Of a DNA stretch of 64,000 nt, positions 10,901-23,119 are shown piece by piece. The translations under genes were made by a program, and so were the position numbers. The DNA comes from Morinoia aosen (taxonomy: Eukaryota > Arthropoda > Malacostraca > Amphipoda > Talitridae): positions 63,176,201 to 63,240,200 of the forward strand of contig CM059562.1 of the NCBI GenBank assembly GCA_030386875.1, given 5' to 3'. Within the stretch, counting starts at the first letter, position 1, and the number at the start of each line of letters is the position of its first letter. The notes under the pieces were generated by a model that had not been told where the DNA came from, did no database searches, and saw nothing but the letters and a program-made list of their open reading frames with translations.

Positions 10901-13190
10901 CGAGTTATAAAATATACAAATGTTATTAAAATGTGATCATAAGACGTAAAATGGAGTTTTTTCATTTCGTTCGCCAGCATAAACCATGTACACAAGAGTA
11001 ATATGTTACATTCATCGCTGACTTTATCTCTATTCCGAGAGGAAATGCAAGTCAAAATAGCTCACATTTACTTTGAGTTATTCGGGTTGGGCTGAAGAAT
11101 TCCATGAGTGGTTTTGGATCATTGAAATGAAAAATCCATATAATAAAAAGCAACGAGCTCTGGTTCTCTTTTTAGAATCTAATGCTAAGAGAGTCAAATT
11201 CCTCTACGCAGAAACTCAGTTTTTGGCTTCTTGCTGTATGGTATTTCACCGACGCACTTCTTACAATCACATACATGAATGAGCGTTGTGCTAATTAATT
11301 TGGATATAATGATGATTTGGATTACTTGAATTCGTTCAATTTGTAAATAGTACGACACTAGGAGGAAAGGGCCATTGGAAAAATCTAGCAGAGTGAATAC
11401 TTTCTACATTATTTGCTTTTCTTTTGAAGTAGAAATATTTCATTTCCTAAGTACGTTATTGTCCTGGGAATTGAGCTAACGTTGTTTGACATGCATGTAA
11501 CCACAGGATGAAGTGAAATACCGAACTGAACACACGTTCATTCGTATATACTTGATTAAAACCATCTGCAAATTCAACTTTGAAGCGTAGTCAAAGAATT
11601 TTCCCTATTAAATTTAACTCGAAAAAATATGGTTACAAACTTCATACGCATATGCGGCCTTCTAAACATAAGAACTTTGAAGTAGTTTTCACAGTCAACA
11701 TTATTAGGAGCATTTTTTCATTGCTATGATACACGAAGCTCCAGACTACAGGGCTGCTCATTCGTTCCGAAAATGTCTTACATAAAGCTATTTACCGCCG
11801 ATTTGAGATGAGGCTATAATTGAGCTGACAATTGAGTATTCGCATCAGTTCTATGATTGTATAATTTTGTTGTGACATAAGCAGACAAAAGGAAACCCCC
11901 GAGGGTTTAAAACATGAGGTAGAAACTCATATTTTATACAATTTTTCAGTTCTCATAGGAATAGCGAAGATCACCAGGCTTGACTCATCACCATGGTTTT
12001 TGAAGTTCGTTTTTTTGAAGTTGGTGATCGTTGCTCTAAGTTCTTCAACACAATTATTGATCGATAGTTAGTGAAATGACCTTTTAATTCACGACTTAAT
12101 TTTCAGCGACACGATATGATTAACAGTTTCATTCTTTTCTGTGTAGTTTATTGATGAATTGAATAAAATAAGAGTAGCTTCGGGTTAGGCACGAGCGACA
12201 CTCTGGCTAATTTTAAACCCAGAAATTTCAACAAAGATATGCCTGCATGACCGTAAATCAGGTCGCACTTTTCTACTAACTACATAAATGGAAACATGAG
12301 TAACATTTAGTCGCTGAATAACATAAGCACAGTAAAATAAACATCATATAGCCGCTTACACAATTACTCTTTTCATAAAAATGAGAGAAAAACAATAATT
12401 ACACCTTTCTTTTTTCAGACAATCTTCTAGTGCTAGTCACATGTCCGTGATCGATAGAAAATATGCAGCGCGTTGTAGGTATTGTTCACTACGAGTTTGG
12501 CCAAAGCCATCTCCAGTTTAGGGTATCGCACCAACGTCGAACAGCTCTATTCATCTAAATCAACGTCTAAACGTCAGGTGAGCGAGATAAGGAATCCTTG
12601 TCGGGCGGGAGTTCAAGACTTGGTGGTAATTCCAAGAGCTGCCGGCGGACTTTCGCTCTGCCCAATGCTGTGTTTATAGCGGACTTGATTGAGATCTACC
12701 GAGGGTTTCAGTCTTGTTGATGGACGTGTTGATGGCTTGATGAACTTCTAGTGATTGATGCTGACTGTCTAAGCCGAAATAGCCAGAAGCATTTTGTTTT
12801 ATTGAATAATGCAATGTCTATCGGACCTTGAGATAAGGAAGGAATGCAGAACAAACTCAAGTTTTTGCTGAGGGAGGTAAAAGGAATAGCCGGAAGAGAA
12901 AAAAATTCTTATGGCTTGGGGATGCAACACTGGGTTGATTTAGAAGCCATCTTCTTTTTATTGATTTAGATATTTGCAAAAATAAATGTTTGTTACTGCT
13001 ACACCACACCTTCCAAAACCAGTCTTGACGGCACGTATTCTTCGCATTCATTCGTGCGAAATAAATATGCAATGCTGATATGGGCAATTAACCTATTCAC
13101 TTTGAGGACTGCCACGTTAGTGTAACTTTGAGTTACTCTCCTCACTAGCATTTCGGGGTAGAATATCCAGGAGAGTAATAATTTCAGTGA
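7957..13190. other. Unassigned AT-rich DNA
   Basis: No gene, RNA gene or recognisable mobile element was found in this stretch apart from the palindrome at 9141-9167. A patch at 8690-8810 has several TGATCACAC-like motifs and AT-rich homeodomain-type cores, and a short exon-like frame with a good splice donor lies at 12482-12577. Open frames of 60-70 codons occur on both strands without family resemblance. Confidence 0.4.
9141..9167. promoter_or_regulatory. 27-bp palindrome with AGGTCA-like half-sites
   Basis: Two 13-base arms (TGTCAGGTTACCT and AGGTGACCTGACA) surround a central C, with a single mismatched pair. On the minus strand the sequence contains AGGTCA, then four bases, then AGGTAA. 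On the plus strand it reads AGGTTA, four bases, AGGTGA. Direct repeats of AGGTCA with 4-bp spacing (DR4) are a known nuclear-receptor dimer arrangement. That it binds a receptor here is inference from motif form alone. Confidence 0.4.
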
Positions 13191-13496
13191 AATTTTCAAA
13201 CAATACAGTTAAGAGCACACGGAATTAACAAAAAAATAGACGCCTTGAGCACTGTTTTCGAGGACTCAGAGAGGATATTAGACACGTTTTCTCAAGCCTC
13301 CGTAATAGGGTCACGCGCAGACTGCTTCCGAACATCTGCCTCTCGAGAGGCGTGCTGAACAGTCATTACCCAGCTCTTTCAGTTGTGTCATTCCTCTGTG
13401 CTTGTAGGTTAATTTTGATCACTGGTCGTTTGGTCGTTTGTGGTCGTTTCAACCATCTTCCCTCATATGACACGGGTCACTAATTCACCTCCCCGA

Positions 13497-13552
13497 TAGT
13501 GCAGTCGTACACGAGTGTAATCCACAGCGTGCAAGTCCTTAGATCGAGGATG
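13497..13552 (+). other. Possible decayed tRNA-like (Pol III) sequence
   Basis: The stretch starting CCCCGATAGTGCAGTCG resembles the 5' end of tRNA-Asp-type sequences (TCCTCGATAGT.TAGTGG) and contains a box-A-like TAGTGCAGTCG at 13497-13507. A T-arm-like TCCT / 7-nt loop / AGGA with the box-B-like GATCGA lies at about 13537-13551. No acceptor stem closes the structure and the anticodon arm is unclear. It may be a tRNA pseudogene or a SINE fragment. Confidence 0.25.
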
Positions 13553-13924
13553 CAACCAGGTTATTTTATAAATGGCTCTCTTTTTTGAATGGTGAGTTTG
13601 TCACTACCAGTGATAGCTCCGAGCAAAAGATAATAAGCTTGATTTCCTTACCGTTTGAGATCAACATACAGAGCCGCCCAGCGCTCTCCTCCCCAGATGT
13701 TGCTCTTTTTAACAGTGGCATTAAAGTCAAAAATAACATCGAGCTAATGGTCAGCAGTCACTCCAGTGACAATGTCATGACGTCGTCAGTAGGAACGATA
13801 TTTTTTCGTCGCATAAGATGGGGGTCATTTTGAAAGCGTAAACGCAGACGGTAGCTTCGGGTCTGTTGTTCAGTAAAGGTATGGCATCTTAACGAGATCA
13901 TGAGTAATTCTGTTTCTCCTTCTG

Positions 13925-14400
13925 GATTGCTCATAATTTTATTCACCAACTTCAAACAGACTGCAGAAGCAGTTCTGTGCTGACGATATTCTTCATAAGG
14001 CAGCCTCTTCCTAAAAAATGCGTAGCTCTCTCCATCCCAGGTAGAAATCCCTCTTATATATATCGTTATACCGTGTGTGTCAAAGCCGCGGTGTCAATAC
14101 TGCATCTCTCAAGTTTGTTAGCTAGTATAGAGCGGTACGCCTGCGAGGGCACTGCGCTTTGTCTCTTTCAAGCAGCACCTATACACTCCAGGTTGCTGCA
14201 CTTGGCTTGAGTTACTTTTCATCTTTTGTTGGACCGCTATTGAAATGTCACATCGGGCTCGGATACCCGTTAATGGTGGGATGAAACGAGGAATATTTGT
14301 TTAGCCAAGCTTTCCTAGAGCTCTCCCCATAGCTGGCGGGCAGATTGGCTCTTAGTAGAACTGAACTGCGCGGCCATCCTGTGTACAGTGGAAGAAAGCT
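13925..14400 (+). repeat. Unnamed interspersed repeat, copy 1 (longest)
   Basis: The 5' half (about 13925-14140) matches 25455-25665 in the same orientation, sharing CAGACTGCAGAAGCAGT, TGTCAAAGCCGCGGTGTCAA and CTCAAGTTTG. The 3' half (14222-14385) matches the reverse complement of 20645-20812, sharing ACCGCTATTGAAATG, ATATTTGTTTAGCCAAGC and GAGCTCTCCCCATA or close variants. The three copies together define a repeat of at least 470 bp. No terminal repeats, poly-A tail or recognised domain was found, so the class is unknown. GC content is above the surroundings and continues into an open frame at 14542-14832 (96 codons, plus strand), which I do not recognise; the opposite strand there is also open for about 60 codons. 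Confidence 0.7.
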
Positions 14401-15734
14401 GTCGCTCCGGCCCTAGTCCATCAACGACCATCACCCAAGGCCGCCATGCGTGCAGATCAGGAACTGAAAGCTTTCAGTAGCACCCATCACCAGCCCCCAT
14501 CGCCCCCATTACCACCGTTGCGGGGCCTTTCGAAGTAACACATGTGGAATGAGAAAGAAAAACTGATAAAAAAACTGCATAAGAAAGCTTGTGTGGAGAT
14601 GATTGAGTGGAACGCTAGAGCATCCCTCACAGTACACTATCTTGACCACACTGTAGGGCTTCCAATGGTAATGTCCGTTGTTCCAGACGCCTGGAATGCT
14701 GGTTGGCTACTGGATAAATGGTCCACGGTGCGATGTACAGCTTCTTTAGTTTCCTTACGGAGCTTCCTCCATAGCCACCCAGGGGTACGCATCTCTACCG
14801 GAACACCCAAGCACGAGGGTATCCAAAATTAAAGAGTTCTGTGTAAGAACTCTGTGTAAGAACTCCCAAAGGTTCGGTGTAATATAGCTATAAGTAAATA
14901 ATATGACTACGAATTATGGTGATCAAGGTGAGTGTTTTTCATTCAACTCTCCTCACAGAAACTTCACCGCACTTTATCTAAGGAAATGTTGGCAACAAAA
15001 ATAGGACTTGATATTCGCATTCCTTGAAACTTGTTAATAAGCAGCTCATGAGTTGTCATGAGGATACTATGAATGATCACTGATATATGTTAACATTATA
15101 GTGAAGGTAAAGGTTAATTGAAAAGTTTTGTGTTAATTTTCAAAAATTTTTCTCCAATTACGTTTCCAGGCTTTCTCCAAAGTGTTTTCGTGTGCGTTCT
15201 CATTAGTTTTTCTGAATCATTTACGTCGAGAGACTTCACTAACCAAATGTTGAGAGCTCAGTTATGGGAATTACGCATGGCTTAATTAACAAATCCATTG
15301 CAGTCTCTTATTACCAGATCATTAGATGCATCAAGTTACGCGATTGTCTTCCGTCGTTTTCGCGCAGCTTACATTCATCAATCCTCAAGTAACATGAACC
15401 ATTTTCACTCCCAGTACTTGAGACCTGAGATTCATGCAATTATTCAACTTGGGCCTTGAAGATGCCTTGAATAATTAAGCTGTAATGACATCTGGCTGCT
15501 GCTGTTTCAATGCAATTAAAGCGATAATGTTGGTCATTTGACTCGCTCATTAATGGAAACAAACGTCAAAACAGAGCAAGTCCTGTAAACTTTAGCGAAA
15601 CATGACTAATTAAACTGAACTTCAGCACAAACAACTTCTTCTACGAGCTCAAAATGAGGTGCCTGCGTCATGCATGATTGCAAAATAACGAGCTGCTGCA
15701 TGAACGCGGTAGTTATGAAGATATTTTCCTTCAT

Positions 15735-15995
15735 TCTGAATACTGAACTACTGGTTGAGATTTTCCTACTTCTAACACGCTGAACCACTGACTTAAATGT
15801 TTCCTACTTCTGACATACTGAACTACACGGATGAGATTTTTCCTGCTTCTGATATACTGAACTACTGGTTGAGATTTTTCCTGCTTCTGATATACTGAAC
15901 TACATGGTTGAGATTTTTCCTACTTCTAATATACTGAACTACATGGTTGAGATTTTTCCTACTTCTGATATACTGAACTACTGGTTGAGATTTTT
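15735..15995. repeat. 38-39-bp minisatellite, about 7 copies
   Basis: The motif TACTGAACTAC recurs at 15741, 15816, 15855, 15893, 15932 and 15971, with a degenerate copy near 15778. Spacing is 37-39 bp. Each unit continues as (G/A)TTGAGATTTTTCCT(A/G)CTTCTGA. Three central steps of 38-39 bp make the antisense frame a 13-residue repeat (VVQYIRSRKNLNH), which is probably incidental. Confidence 0.93.
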
Positions 15996-16479
15996 TAGAC
16001 ATCATATTTTTTCCTATTTTTTTGTAAGATGACTTATATTTATTCACTGAATAAGTGTACTTATACATTATTTTCCAAAATTGAAAATAATTTCCATACA
16101 AAATATGATGTCGAGCTGTAAATCATTAGAGGGTTTTCACATACAATTCTAAGTACACTCAACACATCCCTTTTCATTTGGTATAAATACTCAATTAAGT
16201 GACTGAGTATTCAAATATACTTTCTCAGACCTATGAAATTAACGATAGAAGCTGACTAAAATACATTCGCACTCATGGGGATTACAACCATGTTTATGAG
16301 ATGTATCCCTGCTTACGACATCAAATATTCAGATGTAATTTCACTCAGAAAATAATTTTTAAATAAGGCAGGTTAAAATATATTGAAAAACAAACTCATG
16401 AGTTTTCTTCCAGGGCTGAAACAAATCAGCATCTAAAACATATTGATTTCTAAGCTCGCTTAAACTGGCTATTCTTTAA

Positions 16480-16605
16480 TTCTTTACCTGTCGTTTAGTG
16501 GATTTATCAACTTATGTGCAAACTTTAAATTCGCATTACCCGTAATTTTCTTTGCGTACTGGAGTTATGTCAGGTGTTCCATGTGATAGTGGTACAAAGT
16601 AACAA
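16480..16605 (+). repeat. Local direct duplication, copy 1
   Basis: This copy shares AACTTATGTGCAAAC, a TTACC(C/A)G.AATTTT block and TGTC(A/-)GGTGT(T/C)C.ATGT with 17425-17550, in the same orientation and about 940 bp apart. Clear similarity covers roughly 110 bp and is weak beyond that. Confidence 0.6.
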
Positions 16606-17165
16606 ATTGAAACAAAAATAGCTCTGATATTGACTGACTGTCTTTAGCAAATGAGGGACAGAGTCTTGAAACGGCCTTTATCGAATGTTTTCTCGAGTGC
16701 AAAAACAGCTTCCATCAAATTTACTATCCATGGAAATGGTTGATATGTAGAACCATGCAATATGTTGTAGCTTACATCTCTCACTCTCTTTTTACAACTG
16801 CTTGTTTTTCAGATGATTTTAGACAGCTGTTAGGAAAATATCCTTAGACATGATTCATTTATATGGGAAATTCTGAAGGGCTTTCATTCTTATTTATTTT
16901 ATTTTCACTCGCAATTAGTAAGCTTTCAAGATACTTTTTTCGAACTTTTATTTTCCTGTAAATTCATTCTAGATTTACGTATGCGTAACTCGAGGATCGC
17001 TAAACATATGCACTATTAATTATACATGCAAATTTAATTATTATGTGCTTTAATTTATACAAACAAGATTTGAGGACACTTACCGTACTGATAAACCAAA
17101 CATATCTGAAATCAAGTGATTTTCAGATATTTCTATCTCTTTTTCCGAAACACTTGGAATGTCGC

Positions 17166-17550
17166 TTAAATTAGCTCATTACCCACAGTATACGCTTGCA
17201 AGGGTGGTACTTCCACTATTGCATACCCACGTTTTACACGAATGAAACTATCAAAATTACATTCTAAAATGCTCTGCGCATTTTCCAGGGTGACGAAGTG
17301 AGTGTCTACAGTACTGACTGCGGACAACATTGACGTGTCACGGATCTCCGTAGGCGTGACTAAGAATCCTGACAACGCAAAGGTACGCGAAAGTAGGGAT
17401 ACGTTCATCAGCGCCAAGCAAAGCGAATACCTGAAGCCAGTTCGGTATATTAACTTATGTGCAAACATTGAGTTCGTGTTACCAGCAATTTTTTTGCTTT
17501 GCGGGATCAGTACAGGTGTCCTATGTCAGAAGGGTGTTAAGTGACGAGAC
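17166..17550. other. GC-richer patch with open frames on both strands, including duplication copy 2
   Basis: From 17425 this patch contains the second copy of the repeat at 16480-16605. Upstream, 17302-17544 (plus) and 17468-17166 (minus) are both open, for 80 and 100 codons. The plus frame has G or C at most third positions, unlike the AT-rich flanks, but an in-frame TGA lies directly before it at 17299. The pyrimidine-rich acceptor-like TTTTCCAG (17281-17288) does not lead into that frame without the stop. Neither peptide is recognised. A decayed coding sequence or chance are both possible. Confidence 0.25.
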
Positions 17551-17997
17551 GGTGAACAAGTTTTATGTTACAAAATTTCAAGTCAGTTGTGCGTGTATTA
17601 GTTGATGAACTGGAGGAATATTGAAGATAATGCAATATGCTTAATTAGAAATGATTGTGCTTCCATCCCCAGGAATATAGCGCCCCTCAAGTTTGACGTT
17701 CGTTGAAACAATGTGTGGGGAAGCATGAGTTTGAAACTACAAATATTTCTTTCATTTGGAGCTTTCATGATCCACAAGTAGATTGAGATATGTTTGTTTT
17801 TGTTAATGATATTTCCTAGCATTTATGATTTATTCACAGTACAACATTTCGAAATCAAATATTTCTGGCAGGCACTGATACATTCTAAATAAATAAACGA
17901 TATGAAATGTCTTTCTAACAAATATTTGCAACAACATGATCATTAATCTCAGGGGGTAAGAAGTTCCTTAGGAACTAAGCTAGGTATTTCCTTTCAG

Positions 17998-18102
17998 AGA
18001 GCACCACGCTTCACGCAGTGATGGTCTGTGATACGCGACACGGCCTACAGGCAGCGAACGCAGAGGATGTATTCAAGAGGCCGCGTGGAGCTTCGGAATA
18101 AA
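17998..18102 (+). other. Candidate short terminal exon with overlapping polyadenylation signal
   Basis: A good splice acceptor (TTTCCTTTCAG, ending 17997) is followed by about 33 codons with mostly G/C third positions, ending at TAA 18099-18101. That stop lies within AATAAA (18097-18102). A 15-bp palindrome (AGTTCCTTAGGAACT, 17962-17976) lies just upstream. The peptide is too short to assign and no partner exon is identified. Confidence 0.2.
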
Positions 18103-18104
18103 AA

Positions 18105-21100
18105 ATGCGACATGAAGTGTGCCTAGCGAGACAGTCTCCCCCTCTTCCATGTTACTTGTAAATGCCTCATAAATTCCAGTTCAATTAAGACCCCATGGGA
18201 AGAGTATTTTTCGCTTCTCCTTTGATCTGCAATGCAAATTCTCCTCTTACTTACGGGAAGTTAAACAGGCCAAGAAAGTCTTTTCAATTGCGGCATTCTA
18301 AAGAGCACTGGGGCTGAAAGTTTCTCACGCGGAACTTGTGGACGAATGAAGTGTCATTCACCCCTTCTCATTCAGCTGAATATTTACTAACTTATTTCGT
18401 TCACAGATATAATACTCTTGAGTAGTTACCAAGCGCTATGATATCAAATAATTTATTGTTAATTATGTTTTCACACTACTTGTGTTTTTCGCGTCAAGAC
18501 CGGATACTTGTAAAATGAAATATTCGTGATAAGCAATGATTACGTGGGGAAAATAATATGTTATATAATCATTTTTACGTCATTTTAGCAAAAACTTTTA
18601 GTTCAAATAATATGCGGTTTTAAAATAATAAATTTAGGTTAAAATGTTAAGAACGGTAATACATTTCAATGAATATATTTCAGAAGTGATCTCCACGTAT
18701 TAAAATATTACGTTGACAAAACTTCTCGTGCGTTAGCTTCACCTGTTAACAGAGATACTGTTTTATCAACATTCTTTACTATGACGAAATCAAATTGATG
18801 CATCCACGCAGTAAAATTCCCCAGTGCTCGTAATGTGCCCTTTTAAAAATCAATTTCGTTGGAATGAGCAGAGAAATGGGGTTAGCAATAGCCTACCGTA
18901 ATGAGTATTCTCAAAATTCTTCACCTCTGACTTTCCTTGGACTTCTCAGCCTCCGAACTTTATGCTTTCCAAAGGAATCGAAAGGAGCCATAAAGAAGCT
19001 ATGCAAATGAGCCATGCCAATCGATCAACTCGGCTTGACCGAGCACGGTACTTTTAGAAAAGAAATGCCGTTGAACATTGAAGTTCGTGGCACTCGTCGC
19101 TTTCTACGGACCTTTATAGCCTTCCGTTTATTCGAGGGAAATGGCTGCAATTTTGGAAGAACTTTTCCGCTGTGTCGCTTTTCAGTTCCTGTCATCTAAG
19201 TCTCGATCCTCTCGTACAGCTGCACTCAAAGTCGTGAGATGTCACATTTTTTCTAGACATATGCGTCTGGTGCTTGTATAGCTGCTTGAGGGAAAAAAGA
19301 CGAAAGAGATTCAGTTATTTTTTAGGTTCGGGGAGTGCAATTGGAAAGCTTCAATCCAGAACATTGAGGAAGAATAGCGTTACGAGTTTTGCTTTCGTCT
19401 CTCCATAGTTCGGTGGACCGAGTACTTATCTACCTTCGAAGTTGATCTTTCTGCGCGCAATTGAAAAAAAATTCTAGATTCGACATTCTTTTTTAAGCGT
19501 TTCAAGAAATTTTATACTTAAAGAGGTATGTGAACTGCTTGAAGAGTAGAAAAGTACTCTCCCACCAACTCATTTAAAAAAGAAAAACTGAAATGTACTC
19601 CCTTGGTAGCAAGTAAACACGCTCCATCCATACGATTCAATTTCTATGCAGGGAGTGTATTATTGAGTGGTATTGAGTCAGGTTAGTTGAGGATTTGCTT
19701 TCAGACATTTTCTATGAATGTAAAAATTATTACACATGGAGCCACAGATAAAAGGAAAAAACAAAGGCATATAGGAAAACTGATTCTCAGCTTCCGAAGC
19801 ACACATCATCACTTGGTAGCCTAATGCTAGGAACAGGAAATTATTCTACAGCGAGAATTTGACTGTCAGATACACTAAAATAATTGTTTTTCTTCGAAGC
19901 AAATTACTCATGCAACACGTAGGATTTCATTACTAATGATTTCATTGGATATCATTCCTCGATCCGATTCTGAATTTTTAAGGGCCTGCACTCACTGCTC
20001 TTAAAGCCTGCTGAAGAAATAAATGAAATTCTGAAAAGCTTCACGGAATGGAATTTAGCTCGCAGTTGAAAATCAATGCAGGAATTGACTCACGTGATTA
20101 CTCCAAGAAGCGACTCAGGGTGACTTATTTTAGCTGGTGTCTCCGTTTTTTGACAAAATTCCAATTTAACTCTGCTCTTTGTTCATGTATCGTAAATTAC
20201 TAAATGCAGAATAAATTCTAATGAAATTATGCTGCACAATAACCATTTGTAGTCGTATTGTTCGCATGGGAATCGTTCGAGTAAATTCAGGAAATTAAGT
20301 TCTGCAGAGAGTATAAAACATGCCGTCGAACGGAGCTATTAGAGCAATACCAGTGCCAAATTTATCCATTCAACAATTTCCCTTCCATGTGTTGAGCAAA
20401 AACTGAAATTCAGATTTTTGCGAATGAGAGCCCAGTATCCACTACAGGTTACTTATTAATGTTGATTAACAATCTAAAGTGCGTAGAGACGCACATTAAA
20501 TACGGAGTGAAAAATGTGACTACTCTGTAGAAGATTATATATGCGTTCAGCTATTCAATGATGAAATTGATTTTATCAAATTTAAGGCAAGACAATAGAA
20601 ATAAGTAAGCTTTTAAAATAATTCAGAATTTCAAGAGCTGCAAATAGTTTGGCCTCGCAGTTCTATTAATAGCCAATCTGCTCGCCCGCTATATATGGGG
20701 AGAGCTTTAGAAAAGCTTGGCTAAACAAATATTGCTCGCTTCACTCCACCATCAACGGGTCTCCGAGCCCGATGCAGCATTTCAATAGCGGTCTAACAAA
20801 TGGTGAGGCCAAACGTTTGAGAATACATCAATGTTTTTGATTAGATCTTCATACATAAATACCTCCTTACCCACAAAGTTCACTCATGTCGTTAACATAT
20901 TCAAAGGAACCTTTATTTTGAATTCAGCGACTGAAATTTTTTTGTAGCACTTTTCGACGCGCAGTTTACCAGTATCCAAAACATGTATGATAATATTCCC
21001 GTCCACAAAGAGGCAGAAATAATCCGTTTGTCGAGACTCAGGTGTGCCCCGGAATGCACTTGTGCTACTTGAAATTGGATCCTTTCTTAAATAAAGGCAG

Positions 21101-23060
21101 CCTTTGATCACTGGATCTTACTTTTAACTTTAGCCTAACCGCCACCGGTTCATTTGCTTCCGTTTGTCATTTTTTTCGATTTGTCTTCCTCCTACTTCAA
21201 TTCGCTGTCTCTTCCAGAATCGTGCTTTTGTTTGGCAGTTTTCTGTGGGACAGCTTTGACTTTGATCATGTTTCAAAGCCTAAAAGTTTATGTTATAAAA
21301 TTTAATTCATGCTGTTCTAAGGGAATCAGACAAGTCAACGAAATTTGTTTTCTTCAAAATTTAAAAATATCAGTTAATAATAAGTTATACATTAAGTAAT
21401 CGTTACCTACAAAATTCCCTCTGAGTCTTCTGCTAATTACATATGTCTTGTTGATTTGAGTCTAATTAAACTGTTTGCATTTATAACTCCTAATTTTCAT
21501 TTCCCAGATTTATCTAATAATATGTGATAAAAAATTCTAATTAAAACGTAAGCATAAAGTTTAATGAAGTTGCGTCTAAAGAAATTCTATCTCGGATATT
21601 TTCGAAAGAAGTCGCTGTGTTATATTCTCTTTGTTTAATTTGGCGAGAAAATATATTGAATGTTCTCTTAATTCTTTACTCTAGCATGTGTGTAATCACT
21701 TCAGTCTTCAAACCTTTCGTCTACGCATTTGCATTGTATACATACGCTATAGAAAGACTTTTATGCTCTTGCGTTGAATGAAAATGCCATAGAGAGATAA
21801 TTACCGACGCTCGCACGCCAGACTACTGAATGTAGCAACCAGGCCAACTTTATAACACTTGAGTATTTTGCCAAAAATTATATGTGGCATGAGAGAGATA
21901 TCGCTGTCTGTATTTTATCTGTGGAAAATCTACATGAATATTATTTTGCTTGCAATTAATTATTCATGACGTTTTGAATTAAGTCTTCGAATCTTTATTT
22001 CAAGATTCCCTTAATTCCGACGATAATCTTACAGGTTCTAAAACATTATCTAAACTTACAACAGTACGCTGAAGTGAACAAGCTGCAAGCAGTCTTATAA
22101 ATGAGATTCAGAGTCTGAAAAATCCGTTAGCTGATGATTGTTGCATTGCATTAACTTTCAAGTGTTTGTAGTCAAAAACTTTGATTCATTATTACATTTT
22201 AAATGGTTCTGAATTCATGAATGAAGCTGTCAAATGACAGATTCGAGTCTAGTATATTTTATTGCTAATTTTACAAGACATTTCAATAATTTCTTGAGAT
22301 AAACAAGGACAATTTCTGTAGATATTCAAACGAAAGTAGACTCGCTAATTGAGAATGGTTTTTCCTTCCATCCGCTGCTAAAGTGACTATCTTTATACAG
22401 TTGTTCACGATTTTACCATCACTGCTAATAACTCAATAAACAGGATTAACACTATGGTGAAGCGCTTGTTGTTCAGTGGGAAACGTGCTTGAAAATAACA
22501 TAAGAATTACTCTGTGAATATTTTTAGCTCTGTCGTTTTAATGCCTCTCGGATGGATAAGTCAGCACAGTTTCAAATGATTTTTTTTAATCATTTTTCTA
22601 AATTAGATAACCTTGTAGTGAATATGAAATGGTTTCCAATGAAGACTCCTCCATGAAAGAGCTCATTTCATCGGAAACCTATTCGTGCTGACTGTGGGAC
22701 AAAGTTCTTGGTCTAAGTCATCGGTAGAATGTTGTGGAATGAACGAATAGTTACTGATTACCGTGACTGAAGTGAAGCATTGTGTTGTGTTGCGCAAAAA
22801 AGTGAGAGACAACCGGAAGGCATTGTTCTGCACACTCAAAATCATTTATTTGTCTTGTAACTGTGTCACTATAACAAGCTGGGTTGATTCAATGTTCTTA
22901 TTCAGATTGTAGTGAGAGAATACTCGCATGAGTAGCAGTTTTGTTGAATTTCATAAGCATTATATTAAAAATTAGCCTATTAGAAATTCATCTGCTATTT
23001 CAAAGGTCACGTGATTGCTTTTCAAATGTCAGGACTGGTCTGGAATTAAGAGGACATAAA
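18105..23060. other. Unassigned AT-rich DNA
   Basis: Apart from the repeat copy at 20645-20812 I see no gene, RNA gene or mobile element. A mildly GC-richer patch at 19010-19260 holds a 61-codon open frame without family resemblance. Confidence 0.45.
20645..20812 (-). repeat. Unnamed interspersed repeat, copy 2 (inverted, 3' half)
   Basis: This is the reverse complement of 14222-14385. Shared words include GACCGCTATTGAAATG, CATCGGGCTCGGA, AATATTTGTTTAGCCAAGC and AGCTCTCCCCATA. Similarity stops abruptly on both sides, which suggests a fragment. No target-site duplication was identified. Confidence 0.75.
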
Positions 23061-23119
23061 CGATGACCTTACGAAAGAACCTTGTGAGGCGATTCAACGT
23101 TTCTTCTTCATTTTGTGCT

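Noticed and set aside
15862-16101. 79-codon minus-strand frame with peptide repeats as a gene
   Set aside because: It is the antisense of a minisatellite, with no splice or promoter context; kept only as a low-interest finding.
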